Assembly (NCBI GenBank): GCA_965214795.1 | Contig: OZ243976.1 | Coordinates: forward strand, 4,464,001 to 4,528,000 | Direction of reading: 5' to 3' | DNA length: 64,000 nucleotides | From: JAJDXW01 sp965214795 | GTDB lineage: Bacteria; Pseudomonadota; Gammaproteobacteria; HK1 | Shown here: in pieces, positions 1 through 9,828 of the stretch | How the letters are laid out: the number at the start of each line of letters is the position of its first letter | Position numbering within the stretch: the first letter of the stretch is position 1 | Made by a program: the position numbers and the translations under genes | The notes under the pieces: generated by a model | The model's database searches: none | What the model was told of the DNA's origin: nothing | The model's input: only the letters and a program-made list of their open reading frames with translations

Positions 1-1054
1 CGACCTTGAGCACGCCCTGGGGGTCCACCCAGAGCACCGATCCGCCCCCTGCGCCGATGGCCCGCACGTTCACCACCGGCACGACGAGGGGATAGTCCCC
101 CACCCGGGTCGAGGTGGCGTACTCCGGCTCCTCGCCCTGGTTGAGCGCGAGATCGCAGCTCGTCCCGCCGAGGTCGACGGTGATGATGCCGGACCGATCG
201 AGGGAGCGGGCGATGCGCGTCGCGGCGACGAGCCCGGAGGCGGGACCGGACAGCACGGTGTCGATGGGCCGTTCGCGGGCGGTGTCGAGGCTGAGGGTTC
301 CTCCGTTGGAGGCGGTGATGTAGATCGGCGCACTCACCCCCGCCTCGGCCACACGGCCCTCCAGGCGGTGCAGGTAGGCGCTCATGAGGGGTTGCACATA
401 CGCGTTCATGATGGCGACGAGCCCGCGCTCGAACTCGCGCTGCTCCGGCCAGACTTCGGCCGATCCGGTGATCGGAACCCCGGGCAGGCGGCGCCGGAGG
501 GCGTGCGCCACCTCGCCCTCCGTATCCGGGAAGGCGTAGGAGTTGAGCAGCAGCACGGTGACCGCTTCGACGCCGGCCGCCCCGAGGTCGGATGCGAGCC
601 GATCGAGGTCCGCCGCGCTCGGACGCTCCACCACGCTCCCGTCCGCGCGCACCCGCGCACCCACCTCGAACACGAGATTGCGCGGCACGAGGGGCTCTTC
701 CTTGCGGAGGGTGAAGTCGAAGGAGTTGTCGAGGCTCATGCGGCCGATCTCGAGAACCCCGCGCTGGCCGCGGGAGACGACGAGCCCGACCCGCGCCCCG
801 CGGCGCTGGATGATGGCGTTGACGAGGAGGGTCGTGCCGTGGACGAGCAGCTCCACGTCCCCCGGCCGCAGCCCGGCCCGCTCGATGAGCGCGGGAAGCC
901 CGCGCCCCACCGAGAGCGACGGGTCGCTCGGAACGCTCGGCTCCTTGTAGCGGACGATCTCGCCCGTCCGCGGGTTCGTCAGCACGAAGTCGGTGAACGT
1001 CCCGCCCACGTCGATGCCGATGCGGCAGCGGGCTCGAGTCCCTCCGGATGCCAT
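1..1054 (-). CDS. Hydantoinase/oxoprolinase subunit A (HyuA-type), 3' part outside window
   Basis: Reading the minus strand from an ATG at 1054 gives an open frame that runs off the window edge, so about 351 residues are visible. The N-terminus carries the hydantoinase A nucleotide-binding signature GIDVGGTFTDFVL. It is followed by LVHGTTLLVNAIIQRRGARVGL and, near the edge, VDLGGTSCDLAL, the second phosphate loop of the ASKHA fold. Family members are ATP-dependent ring-opening enzymes (N-methylhydantoinase, 5-oxoprolinase, acetone carboxylase beta) acting in the cytoplasm with a HyuB partner. The B-subunit gene lies just upstream but on the opposite strand, which is unusual because hyuA and hyuB are normally codirectional. 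The substrate cannot be told from sequence. Confidence 0.88.
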   Translation of the reverse strand, partial: MASGGTRARCRIGIDVGGTFTDFVLTNPRTGEIVRYKEPSVPSDPSLSVGRGLPALIERAGLRPGDVELLVHGTTLLVNAIIQRRGARVGLVVSRGQRGVLEIGRMSLDNSFDFTLRKEEPLVPRNLVFEVGARVRADGSVVERPSAADLDRLASDLGAAGVEAVTVLLLNSYAFPDTEGEVAHALRRRLPGVPITGSAEVWPEQREFERGLVAIMNAYVQPLMSAYLHRLEGRVAEAGVSAPIYITASNGGTLSLDTARERPIDTVLSGPASGLVAATRIARSLDRSGIITVDLGGTSCDLALNQGEEPEYATSTRVGDYPLVVPVVNVRAIGAGGGSVLWVDPQGVLKV

Positions 1055-1379
1055 TCTGCGGCTCCTTTCGATTCAACCGGCGCGCAGCTTACACTTCGCC
1101 CGGAGGCGACCTTCCGGCGGCCCCGGCCTGACCGCCGGAGGCTCCCCGATCACGGTCCCGGCCCCCGATCCGGGTTCCGGCCCGGCCCCGGCCCGCGGAC
1201 GCGATCGCGACCGCCGCCGACGGCTCGGGTCCCGTGGCGGCCGGGGTACGATCCTGGCCGAAGAGGCCGGCCATGACCAGCCGGCGACGGGCGCCCGGAG
1301 CCCGCCGCGCAGGCCCGGCTCCCGGGGGGGCTTCGGACCCGTCGCCGCAGACCGCTTGGTGGACCCAGGGAGAATCCGG
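1055..1379. other. Divergent intergenic region between hyuA-like and hyuB-like genes
   Basis: These 325 bases separate two genes reading away from each other, so promoters for both should lie here. The sequence is extremely GC-rich, with runs of alternating CCGGCCCCGG. I see no convincing sigma70 boxes, hairpin or small gene. The open plus-strand frame across it only extends the hyuB frame upstream and looks non-coding. Confidence 0.4.
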
Positions 1380-3521
1380 ATGATCGACGACGACGCCAAC
1401 CCCGCGGGCCGCCGCCCCACCCGCCCCGCCCGCCCCGAGAGCGGCGACCCCGCCGGCGGAGCGCCCGCGCTCGAGCCGGTGCTGCTCGAGATCATGCGGC
1501 ACAAGGTGGAGGCGATCGCGGACGAGATCTGCATCACCCTGCTTCGCACCTGCCGCTCCGTCTTCGTCAACGAGGCGGCCGACTTCGCGGTCGGGCTCAT
1601 CGATCTCGAGGGCGAGATCTTCGGCTGGGCGCCCGAGAACAAGACCACGTCCGTCAACGTCCCGGCCGCGCATACCCTCGAGACGATGGGGACCCTCGAA
1701 CCGGGCGACGCGATCGTCACCAACGACCCCTACACCTCCGACGCGATGGCGACCCACCTCCCCGATCTCCACGTCATCCGCCCGTACTTTCACGGCCCGC
1801 GGCTCGTCGGGTACGGGTGGGGCTTCATCCACTACATGGATGTCGGTGGACGATTTCCCGGCAGCATGTCGCCCCACACGGCCGACATCTTTCAGGAGGG
1901 ATTCCGCATTCCTCCCATGAAGCTGATGCGAAAGGGCGTGCTCAACCAGGACTTCATCCATCTCTTCAGGGCCAACTGCCGGCTGCCGGAGACCAACATG
2001 GCCGACCTCAAGGCCATGCTGGGGGCGCTCGAGGTCGGCGGCCAGCGGGTCCGGGACACCATCGATCGGTACGGCGTCGAGACCTTCGTCGCGAGCCAGG
2101 GTGCGCTCAAGGACTATGCCGCCGACAAGGCGCGCGAGGTGCTTCGCCTGCTCCCGGACGGCACCTACGATTTCTGGGACTATCTCGACGACGACGTCGT
2201 CTCCGCGATCCCCATCCGGATGCGCCTGCGAGCCACCGTGGACGATGGCCGGGTGCACTTCGACGTGACCGGGACCGACCCCCAGGTGGAGGCCTCCTAC
2301 AACATCCCGACCGCCGGGAAGCTCCACAACATGCTGACGCGGCGGATCATGACGTTCATCTGCACCCACGACCGGACCATCCCCCTGAACGCGGGCACGT
2401 TCCGCCCGCTCAGCATGACGAGCCCGGTGGGAACGGTGCTCAACGCCGAGTTCCCCGACGCCTGCGCGGTGCGCTTCTCGACCGCGACGGGGTTCAACGA
2501 CGCGGTGAGCGGGGCGCTGCTCAAGGCGGCCCCGGACAAGATGGCCGGCGCGACGGCGGGGGCGAGCTTCACCTTCGTGGTCGAGGAGACGAACCCGGCC
2601 GACGGGCGGCGGGAGGTGATCTTCGCCCAGGTCGCGCGCGGCGGAATGAGCGCCTACCGGGGAAGCGACGGGGTGGACGTGCGCGACGTCACCATGAACA
2701 CGATGCACAACCATCCCCTCGAGGTGGTGGAGGCGAAGTGCGGCGTCGCGTTCCGGGAATACGACCTGCGCCCGGACTCGGGGGGGCCGGGCCGGTGGCG
2801 GGGCGGAGCCGGTCAGGTGCTCACCCTGGAAGCCCTCCGCGACGGCACCACATTCGTCATCGGCGGTCTCGACCGCATCCGGTTCCCTCCCTGGGGAGTG
2901 CAGGGGGGCCGCCATGGCCGGCCGACGGAGGTGATCGTGGACCGGGGCCGGCCCGGCGAGCGCTCGATCGGCAACGAGAGCTCGCTCACCCTCGAACGCG
3001 GCCAGACGGTGACCATGCTCACCCCGGGAGGCTCCGGCTTCGGGGACCCCTTCGAGCGCGACCCGGAGGCGGTGCGACGCGACGTGGAGCTCGGCTTCGT
3101 CTCGCGCGAGGGCGCACGCCGGGATTACCGGGTCGTGCTGACGGACGCGCTCGGCGTCGATGCCGCGGCGACCCGCGACGCGCGGGCGAGCCGGGGTCGG
3201 CCGAACGCCGGAACCGACTTCGACTTCGGCCCCGAACGGGTCGCGTGGGAGCGGGTCTTCGACGACCCCACCATGCTCGCCCTCAACCGCGGCCTCTTTG
3301 CGCTCCCGAAGGCGCTCCGCCAGAAGGTGCGTCGGCGGATCGTCGAGGAGGCGGTGCCGGACCTGCCCCGGGCGGGGTACGGGCGGCTGGACGAAGTGCT
3401 CTCAGATGCGGATGCGGCGCGGGAACGCCTGCGGGCCGCGATGAGCCGGGCGTTCGCCGCGCACGGGCTCCCCGCTCCCTCGATCGAACCTCCCTCCCCC
3501 GCGGCGCGGAAGGTCGCCTGA
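1380..3521 (+). CDS. Hydantoinase subunit B (HyuB-type)
   Basis: About 713 residues belonging to the hydantoinase B/oxoprolinase family, the partner of the HyuA-type protein encoded divergently upstream. Together they form a cytoplasmic complex that hydrolyses or carboxylates small cyclic or ketone substrates using ATP. Recognisable family segments are LEIMRHKVEAIADEICITL near the start, ITNDPY-like IVTNDPYTSDAMATHLPD, the glycine-rich GGPGRWRGGAG, and the terminal LTPGGSGFGDPFERDPE. The frame is open upstream to 993, but the ATG at 1380 is preceded by AGGGAG at a good distance and the extra N-terminal residues look non-coding. The tail after the GFGDP motif is about 150 residues long, within the family range. 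Confidence 0.88.
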   Translation: MIDDDANPAGRRPTRPARPESGDPAGGAPALEPVLLEIMRHKVEAIADEICITLLRTCRSVFVNEAADFAVGLIDLEGEIFGWAPENKTTSVNVPAAHTLETMGTLEPGDAIVTNDPYTSDAMATHLPDLHVIRPYFHGPRLVGYGWGFIHYMDVGGRFPGSMSPHTADIFQEGFRIPPMKLMRKGVLNQDFIHLFRANCRLPETNMADLKAMLGALEVGGQRVRDTIDRYGVETFVASQGALKDYAADKAREVLRLLPDGTYDFWDYLDDDVVSAIPIRMRLRATVDDGRVHFDVTGTDPQVEASYNIPTAGKLHNMLTRRIMTFICTHDRTIPLNAGTFRPLSMTSPVGTVLNAEFPDACAVRFSTATGFNDAVSGALLKAAPDKMAGATAGASFTFVVEETNPADGRREVIFAQVARGGMSAYRGSDGVDVRDVTMNTMHNHPLEVVEAKCGVAFREYDLRPDSGGPGRWRGGAGQVLTLEALRDGTTFVIGGLDRIRFPPWGVQGGRHGRPTEVIVDRGRPGERSIGNESSLTLERGQTVTMLTPGGSGFGDPFERDPEAVRRDVELGFVSREGARRDYRVVLTDALGVDAAATRDARASRGRPNAGTDFDFGPERVAWERVFDDPTMLALNRGLFALPKALRQKVRRRIVEEAVPDLPRAGYGRLDEVLSDADAARERLRAAMSRAFAAHGLPAPSIEPPSPAARKVA

Positions 3522-3540
3522 CCCGGATCGGATCCGGGTC
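3520..3540 (+). terminator. Possible hairpin at the end of the hyuB-like gene
   Basis: A near-perfect palindrome GACCCGGATC-G-GATCCGGGTC begins at the stop codon and could form an 8-bp GC stem with a 5-base loop. There is no T tract after it, so intrinsic termination is only a suggestion. Confidence 0.3.
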
Positions 3541-3654
3541 GGACCCGGAGAAGTGCGATGGTGCTCACCGGCACTCCGGAGGCTTCCCGGCCCACGCGGG
3601 GATGGGGCCCGAATCTTCGGGCCGAGCGTCATCCATCATGATACGGTCCCCGCC

Positions 3655-3909
3655 ATGACCCCCGACGCCCTCACCATCATCGGAACCGGGATCGCGCTTG
3701 CGGCCCTCAACGTCGGACTCATCGCCTGGCTCCGGACGGACGTGCGCGCCCTCCGGGCGGACGTGCGCGCCGACGTCGCGGACCTGAAGCGGGGGCAAAC
3801 CCGCCTCGAGGACCGTCTGGTCGCGGTCGAGAGGGAGCAGGCCCGCACGAGCGGGCTCCTCGAGGGCCTCGGGCTCACCGGACGCGCCGAACCCGCCGCC
3901 AGCGACTGA
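3655..3909 (+). CDS. Small membrane-anchored coiled-coil protein, copy 1
   Basis: An 84-residue protein starting at ATG 3655. Residues 4-25 (ALTIIGTGIALAALNVGLIA) form one hydrophobic membrane segment. The rest is charged and helical with heptad-like spacing (TDVRALRADVRADVADLKRGQ, then RLEDRLVAVEREQ), so a cytoplasmic or periplasmic coiled coil is likely. I do not recognise a named family; it looks like many short hypothetical TM-plus-coiled-coil proteins. A second copy, identical except for residue 2, follows 41 nt downstream as part of a 296-bp tandem duplication. That both copies remain intact suggests a recent duplication or selection on the protein. Confidence 0.6.
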   Translation: MTPDALTIIGTGIALAALNVGLIAWLRTDVRALRADVRADVADLKRGQTRLEDRLVAVEREQARTSGLLEGLGLTGRAEPAASD

Positions 3910-3950
3910 GTCGCCATCCGGCCCGCGCCCCGGTCGATACGGTACCCGCC

Positions 3951-4205
3951 ATGAGCCCCGACGCCCTCACCATCATCGGAACCGGGATCGCACTTGCGGC
4001 CCTCAACGTCGGACTCATCGCCTGGCTCCGAACGGACGTGCGCGCCCTCCGGGCGGACGTGCGCGCCGACGTCGCGGACCTGAAGCGGGGGCAAACCCGC
4101 CTCGAGGACCGCCTGGTCGCGGTCGAGAGGGAGCAGGCCCGCACGAGCGGGCTCCTCGAGGGCCTCGGGCTCACCGGACGCGCCGAACCCGCCGCCAGCG
4201 ACTGA
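3951..4205 (+). CDS. Small membrane-anchored coiled-coil protein, copy 2
   Basis: An 84-residue near-twin of the protein encoded immediately upstream. It starts at ATG 3951 and differs visibly only by Ser for Thr at position 2. At DNA level there are a few third-position changes (for example gcg/gca and cgt/cgc codons), so the copies have begun to drift synonymously. The same single membrane segment (about residues 4-25) and charged helical tail are present. The start and upstream context (gatacggt-ccgcc before the ATG) are duplicated as well, so each copy has its own putative expression signals. Function unknown. Confidence 0.6.
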   Translation: MSPDALTIIGTGIALAALNVGLIAWLRTDVRALRADVRADVADLKRGQTRLEDRLVAVEREQARTSGLLEGLGLTGRAEPAASD

Positions 4206-4456
4206 GTCGCCATCCGGCCCGCGCCCCGCCGATGATGTCGTCGAGCCGTATCCCGACCACTTCCCGCGCCCGCGGATCCCGGCGGGCCATCGGTTCACAC
4301 GCTCGGAACAACGGCCTCTTCTGACCGCTTGCGCTTGAAACGACCCTCGGACGGAGACCGGGGCGGTTGCTCTCCGATGCCCGGATCAGCATGATCCCGG
4401 CAATCGCCGCCGTGAAGCGAGGTGGGGAGCCGGCCGTGGCGTTCTGGCCGCACCGC

Positions 4457-5095
4457 ATGGACGAAGAGGAGCCGGGCCGCGGCGGGCGGAGGCCGTTGCC
4501 CGACCTGGAACAGGTCCGCCAAGCTCTCCAGCACCGCTTGGAGCGAGCGCTGGCGCCGTTCGCCGCCCTGCTCCACCGGCTCGGCGCGGGCGCCGACCAG
4601 ATCTCGATCATCGGATTCGTTCTCAACGTGGCGGCGGCGACCCTGGTCGCGACCGGCAACCTCGTGGCCGCCGGCGCCCTCTATCTCTTCGCCGGACTGC
4701 TGGACCTCCTTGACGGGATGCTCGCCCGGGCGAGCGGAAAACCGACCCGGTTCGGCGCGTTCCTCGACTCCACCCTCGACCGTGCGTCGGAGGGTGTCGT
4801 CTTCGCCGCCATTGGCTACCGGTTCGCCGCCGAAGGGGCGGCCGTCGACGCCGGCATCGTGGTCCTCGCCCTCCTCGGCTCGTTCCTCGTGAGCTACGTC
4901 CGCGCCCGGGCGGAGGGGCTGGGAGCCCGATGCAAGGTCGGCATCGCGACGCGGGCGGAGCGGGTGATCCTCGTCGCCCTCGGCCTCCTCTCCGGGCTGC
5001 TTCCGGAGGCCATCCGCCTCGTCGCGCTCCTTGCGGCCATCACCGTGGTGCAGCGGATCGCCTGCGCCCGGCGGGAGCTTCGGGCCGCCCGCTGA
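4457..5095 (+). CDS. CDP-alcohol phosphatidyltransferase family protein
   Basis: An integral membrane enzyme of the CDP-alcohol phosphatidyltransferase family, which transfers a phosphatidyl or phospho-alcohol group from a CDP-activated donor during phospholipid synthesis at the cytoplasmic membrane. The family motif D-G-x2-A-R-x8-G-x3-D-x3-D is complete at DGMLARASGKPTRFGAFLD followed by STLD. Hydrophobic helices flank it (IIGFVLNVAAATLVATG, LYLFAGLLDLL, IVVLALLGSFLVSYV, VILVALGLLSGLLP). From ATG 4457 it is 212 residues, close to family size. In-frame upstream starts exist at 4391 (ATG) and 4367 (TTG), but none has a clear ribosome site. Whether it makes phosphatidylglycerol-phosphate, phosphatidylinositol-phosphate or another lipid cannot be decided. 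Confidence 0.82.
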   Translation: MDEEEPGRGGRRPLPDLEQVRQALQHRLERALAPFAALLHRLGAGADQISIIGFVLNVAAATLVATGNLVAAGALYLFAGLLDLLDGMLARASGKPTRFGAFLDSTLDRASEGVVFAAIGYRFAAEGAAVDAGIVVLALLGSFLVSYVRARAEGLGARCKVGIATRAERVILVALGLLSGLLPEAIRLVALLAAITVVQRIACARRELRAAR

Positions 5096-5190
5096 CCCGA
5101 GGCGGGCGGCGGCGCCCGCCGGTGCCCCGGCTCCGGTCGCTGGTGCGGGCCGGCGTTCCGGCGCCCCCTCGTCGCGCGCGCCGCGCTCCG

Positions 5191-5377
5191 AAGGGTTGCA
5201 CTCGACCGTCTCGGCGCCGTCGAGGAACGAGCGGACCGGGTGGAGAGTCCGTATCCGGCGGGCCCGAAGCATCCCGATCCTCTCCCGATGATGCCCCGTT
5301 CCCGATCCCTTCAGGCTCACCTCACGTTGGATCAGGCGCTCCCTTCAGGCTCATGGGTCATCGGACAAGGCTCCCGG
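5191..5377 (-). repeat. Dispersed repeat R1, copy 1 (gene-fragment-like)
   Basis: About 187 bp that match 9579-9763 along their whole length with substitutions and small indels. Read on the minus strand, both copies encode a similar peptide containing VRSFLDGAE, with mostly conservative changes around it, so they look like decayed 5' pieces of the same gene, perhaps from a mobile element. It fills most of the 5096-5451 gap, where I see no intact gene. Confidence 0.6.
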
Positions 5378-5451
5378 TTGGCCCGGCCGACGAGATCGCG
5401 TAAATTCCGCCCGCCCGCGAACGGGCTCTTTCCGGAGAAACCATCGACCCC

Positions 5452-6456
5452 ATGAAGGCGCTCCTCTGCAAGCAGTACGGCCCGCCCGAATCGCTCGTGC
5501 TCGAAGACATCCCGCGACCCGAGCCCGGGGACGGCCAGGTCCTCCTCCGGGTGCGGGCGTGCGGGGTGAACTTTCCCGATCTCCTCCTCATCGAGAACCG
5601 GTATCAGGAACGCCCTTCCCTGCCGTTCTCGCCGGGCGCGGAGGTCGCGGGGGACGTCATCGCGGTCGGGCCGGGGGTCACGAACGGGGTTCGGGAGGGC
5701 GACCGGGTGATCGCGATGATCGGCTCGCGCGGATTCCAGGAGGAGACGCTCGCCGACGCGGACCGCTGCGTCCCGCTCCCCGATGCAATGGACTACGCGA
5801 CCGGCGCCGCCTTCACCCTTACCTACGGCACGAGCTACCACGCCCTGGTCGACCGGGCCCGCATCGCGCCGGGGGAGACCCTGCTCGTGCTCGGAGCCAC
5901 CGGCGGGGTCGGCACCGCCGCGCTCGACATCGCGCGCAACCTCGGTGTGCGCACGATCGCGGCCGGGGGGAGCGATGCGAAGCTCGAGACGGTCCGCGCG
6001 ATCTACGGCGCCGGCGACACGGTGAACTACGCCGCGGCCGAGGACGAGGAGCCGTTCAAGGACCGCGTCAACCGTCTCACCGGCGGGCGCGGGGCCGACG
6101 TCATCTGCGACCCGATCGGCGGCGAGACGTTCCAGCAGGCGCTCCGGTGCATCGCTTGGGAGGGACGGATCCTGATCGTGGGCTTCGCGGCGGACGGCGC
6201 CAACCTGCCCCGGGCCCGCACGAACCTCCTGCTCCTCAAGGGCAGCTCGCTCGTCGGGGTCTTCTGGGGGCGCTTCACCCGAGAGGACCCCGGCCGCAGT
6301 TCCCGCAACTTCGACACGCTGTTCGGCTGGTACGCGCAGGGGCGCCTCCGTCCCCACATCTCGCACCGGTTCCGGCTCGACGAGGGCATCGAGGCACTCC
6401 GGGCAGTGGCGGAGCGGCGGGTCGTCGGCAAGTGCGTGGTGGTGATGGACGACTGA
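5452..6456 (+). CDS. NAD(P)H:quinone oxidoreductase / zinc-independent MDR alcohol dehydrogenase
   Basis: A 334-residue medium-chain dehydrogenase/reductase of the quinone oxidoreductase type. The N-terminal GroES-like domain (MKALLCKQYGPPESLVLEDI) contains GVNFPDLLLIENRY, the typical QOR segment that lacks the zinc ligands of classical alcohol dehydrogenases. The Rossmann loop LGATGGVGTAALDIARNLG sits mid-protein, followed by GADVICDPIGGE. It is predicted to reduce quinones or enoyl substrates with NADPH in the cytoplasm. It starts the codirectional group with the acyl-CoA dehydrogenase, HAD and SMP-30 genes. QOR-type enzymes often travel with such acyl-CoA dehydrogenases, which fits a fatty or aromatic acid catabolic role. 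Confidence 0.9.
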   Translation: MKALLCKQYGPPESLVLEDIPRPEPGDGQVLLRVRACGVNFPDLLLIENRYQERPSLPFSPGAEVAGDVIAVGPGVTNGVREGDRVIAMIGSRGFQEETLADADRCVPLPDAMDYATGAAFTLTYGTSYHALVDRARIAPGETLLVLGATGGVGTAALDIARNLGVRTIAAGGSDAKLETVRAIYGAGDTVNYAAAEDEEPFKDRVNRLTGGRGADVICDPIGGETFQQALRCIAWEGRILIVGFAADGANLPRARTNLLLLKGSSLVGVFWGRFTREDPGRSSRNFDTLFGWYAQGRLRPHISHRFRLDEGIEALRAVAERRVVGKCVVVMDD

Positions 6457-6601
6457 ACCGGACCCGACCCCGACCGGGATCGACCAGGATCGACCGGGGC
6501 GGGCTCGGCGGAGCCGGGCTTCGCGCCGGCCGCCCGGCCGCGGCCGGGCGGAGCGGGGCCGCCAAGGGTCGAACCGCGAAGGACCAGAACGAGGTAGGAC
6601 C

Positions 6602-7804
<1,203 letters not shown>

Positions 7805-7868
7805 CGCACGGACCTTCCGCCGGGCGGCGCTCGAAGCGAGAGACCCAGGCCCTCTCCCGCGCAGGTCC

Positions 7869-8582
7869 ATGGACATCCGGGCGGTCATCTTCGACGTCGG
7901 AGGCGTGATCCAGGAGTCGCCTGTCCACTTCCTGCGCGAATACGAGGCTCGCAACGACCTCCCGGACGGATTCATCGCCGGCATCGTGGGCAACTACGCG
8001 GCCCGCCCGGACGGGGCCTGGCAGCGGCTCGAGCGCGGGGAACTCCTGCTCGACGAGTTCTGCCGGATCTTCGATTCCGAGATCGCGAACCTCGGCTGCT
8101 CCTTCTCCACCGCGGCGATGATGCTGGAGATGGCCGACTACGTCGTGATCCGGCCCCGGATGCTCGAGGCGGTGCGGCGGATCCGCGCCCGCGGGCTCCG
8201 GACCGCCGCGCTCACCAACAACTGGTTCATGGACGAGAAGGACGACGAGCGCGAGGCGCTGAAGAGCCACTTCGACGCGTTCATCGAGTCCTGCCGCACC
8301 GGCCTTCGAAAGCCCGATCCCCGCATCTACGAGCTGACCTGCGAGGCGCTCGAAGTCCTGCCCGCGGAGGCGGCGTTCCTCGACGACCTCGGAGCGAACC
8401 TCAAGACGGCGGCCCGGCTCGGGATGCTCACCATCAAGGTGACGGACCCGGTCCAGGCGCTTCGCGAGCTGGGGGAGGCGCTCGGAATCGACCTCGTCGA
8501 CCCGCTGCCCGCGGACGCCGGTCCCGGCCCTGGCCCCAGCCCCGGCCCCGGCCCTCGCCGCGACGAGGAGACCGCAGCATGA
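7869..8582 (+). CDS. HAD-superfamily hydrolase (HAD-IA, ACAD10 N-domain-like)
   Basis: A 237-residue HAD phosphatase-like enzyme beginning at ATG 7869; the frame is open further upstream but overlaps the preceding gene. Motif I is IFDVGGVI, in which the second aspartate of the usual DxD is replaced by glycine. This is typical of the epoxide-hydrolase-N-domain/ACAD10 group. Motif II is AALTNNW, the lysine is in TGLRKPDPRIYELT, and the acidic motif is AAFLDDLGANLKTA. The last 25 residues are a Pro/Gly-rich tail (GPGPGPSPGPGPRR) with no family counterpart. Its stop overlaps the next start by four bases (ATGA), indicating translational coupling to the SMP-30 gene. It probably acts with the acyl-CoA dehydrogenase upstream. 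Confidence 0.85.
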   Translation: MDIRAVIFDVGGVIQESPVHFLREYEARNDLPDGFIAGIVGNYAARPDGAWQRLERGELLLDEFCRIFDSEIANLGCSFSTAAMMLEMADYVVIRPRMLEAVRRIRARGLRTAALTNNWFMDEKDDEREALKSHFDAFIESCRTGLRKPDPRIYELTCEALEVLPAEAAFLDDLGANLKTAARLGMLTIKVTDPVQALRELGEALGIDLVDPLPADAGPGPGPSPGPGPRRDEETAA

Positions 8583-9499
8583 CCGAAATCACCGTCGTCG
8601 CCACCGGCCTCCGGTTTCCCGAAGGCCCGATCGCCCTCTCCGACGGCTCGGTGCTCGTGGTCGAGATCGCCCGCGGCACCGTCTCGCGGGTGCTGCCGGA
8701 GGGCGAGACAGGGGTGGTCGCGGAGACCGGAGGCGGGCCCAACGGCATGGCCCTCGGCCCGGACGGGCGATGTTACGTCTGCAACAACGGCGGATTCGAG
8801 TGGCGCGAAGTGGGCGGCCAGCCGGTGCCGGGGCTCCAGGGGCCGGACTACGAAGGCGGGCGGATCGAGGCCGTCGACCTCGAGACCGGCGAGGTGGAGG
8901 TGCTGTACCGCGAATCGGGCGGGCGGCGCCTGCGCGGCCCCAACGACATCGTCTTCGACGCGCACGGCGGCTTCTGGTTCACCGACTTCGGCAAGATGCG
9001 GCGAAACGACATGGACCGCGGGTTCGTTCACTACGGCCGGGCGGACGGAAGCGGATGCCGCGAGGTGATCCGGGGCCTCATCACCCCGAACGGGATCGGG
9101 CTCTCGCCGGACGGAGGCACGCTCTACGTCGCGGAGACGATCCCGGCGCGGGTCTGGGCGTGGGAGCTGCCCGAGCCCGGGGTCGCGCGTCTCGACCGTT
9201 CCGCCGGCACCCTCAACCGGGGCCGGCTGGTGGCGGCGCCGGGGGGCCGTCAGGAGTTCGACTCGCTGGCCGTGGACAGCGCCGGGAACGTCTGCGTCGC
9301 GACCCTCCACCGGGGCGGGATCACCGTCGCCGCCCCGGACGGAAGCTCCGTCGAGCACGTCCCCCTCCCCGACCGCATCACCACCAACCTCTGCTTCGGC
9401 GGCCCCGACCTCCGGACCGCGTGGGCCACCCTGAGCGGCACCGGGCAGCTCGTCTCGTTCGAGTGGCCGCGCCCCGGCCTTCGCCTCAACCACGCCTGA
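8579..9499 (+). CDS. SMP-30/gluconolactonase/LRE family protein
   Basis: A 306-residue six-bladed beta-propeller of the SMP-30/gluconolactonase family, which hydrolyses sugar or other lactones using a single divalent metal. Expected metal ligands are seen as Glu in GLRFPEGPIAL and Asn in RGPNDIVFD. Blade repeats such as GPNGMALGPDGRCYVCNNGG, TPNGIGLSPDGGTLYVAET and FDSLAVDSAGNVCVATLHRGG are clear. The start codon overlaps the stop of the HAD gene (ATGA), so the two are translated together. A lactonase behind a dehydrogenase and phosphatase suggests hydroxy-acid or lactone catabolism; the natural substrate is unknown. Confidence 0.88.
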   Translation: MTEITVVATGLRFPEGPIALSDGSVLVVEIARGTVSRVLPEGETGVVAETGGGPNGMALGPDGRCYVCNNGGFEWREVGGQPVPGLQGPDYEGGRIEAVDLETGEVEVLYRESGGRRLRGPNDIVFDAHGGFWFTDFGKMRRNDMDRGFVHYGRADGSGCREVIRGLITPNGIGLSPDGGTLYVAETIPARVWAWELPEPGVARLDRSAGTLNRGRLVAAPGGRQEFDSLAVDSAGNVCVATLHRGGITVAAPDGSSVEHVPLPDRITTNLCFGGPDLRTAWATLSGTGQLVSFEWPRPGLRLNHA

Positions 9500-9578
9500 C
9501 CGTCCGCCCCGCCACCACCGGGGCAAGAGCCCGATTCCGGCCCGCCGGCGCCGAACCCGATCGGAGGGAGCGGTCCAG

Positions 9579-9763
9579 GGGTTGGGCCTCGACCGGCTCG
9601 GCGCCGTCAAGGAACGAGCGGACCTCGTCCACGGTCCGCACTCGGTGGGTCCGAGCATCACGATCAGCTCCTGATGATGCCCCGCTTCACACCCCGTCGG
9701 GCTCACCTCACGTTGGAATCACGCGCCTCCTTCTTCGCTCATGGGTCATCGGACAAGGCTCCG
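9579..9763 (-). repeat. Dispersed repeat R1, copy 2
   Basis: The partner of 5191-5377. The most conserved stretches are ctcggcgccgt, aggaacgagcggacc, ctcacctcacgttgga and tcatgggtcatcggacaagg. On the minus strand the inferred peptide contains VRSFLDGAEPVE, but a frame change relative to copy 1 shows it is decayed. It occupies most of the 9500-9828 gap; no intact gene is seen there. Confidence 0.6.
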
Positions 9764-9828
9764 GCTGTCCCGCGCGCTCCGATTCGGCAATACTTGACCC
9801 GAGGGCAACATCACCGGAGGGATGCGCG

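Larger units (their letters stand above)
3640..4229 (+). repeat. Tandem duplication of a 296-bp unit
   Basis: Unit 1 (3640-3935) and unit 2 (3936-4229) are direct repeats with only a handful of substitutions. Each contains one complete 84-codon gene plus about 15 bp upstream and 25 bp downstream. Homology stops abruptly at about 4230. Confidence 0.85.

Noticed and set aside
1089..2915. 608-codon minus-strand frame across the hyuB-like gene
   Set aside because: Antisense shadow; the plus-strand frame has full hydantoinase B homology and a ribosome site.
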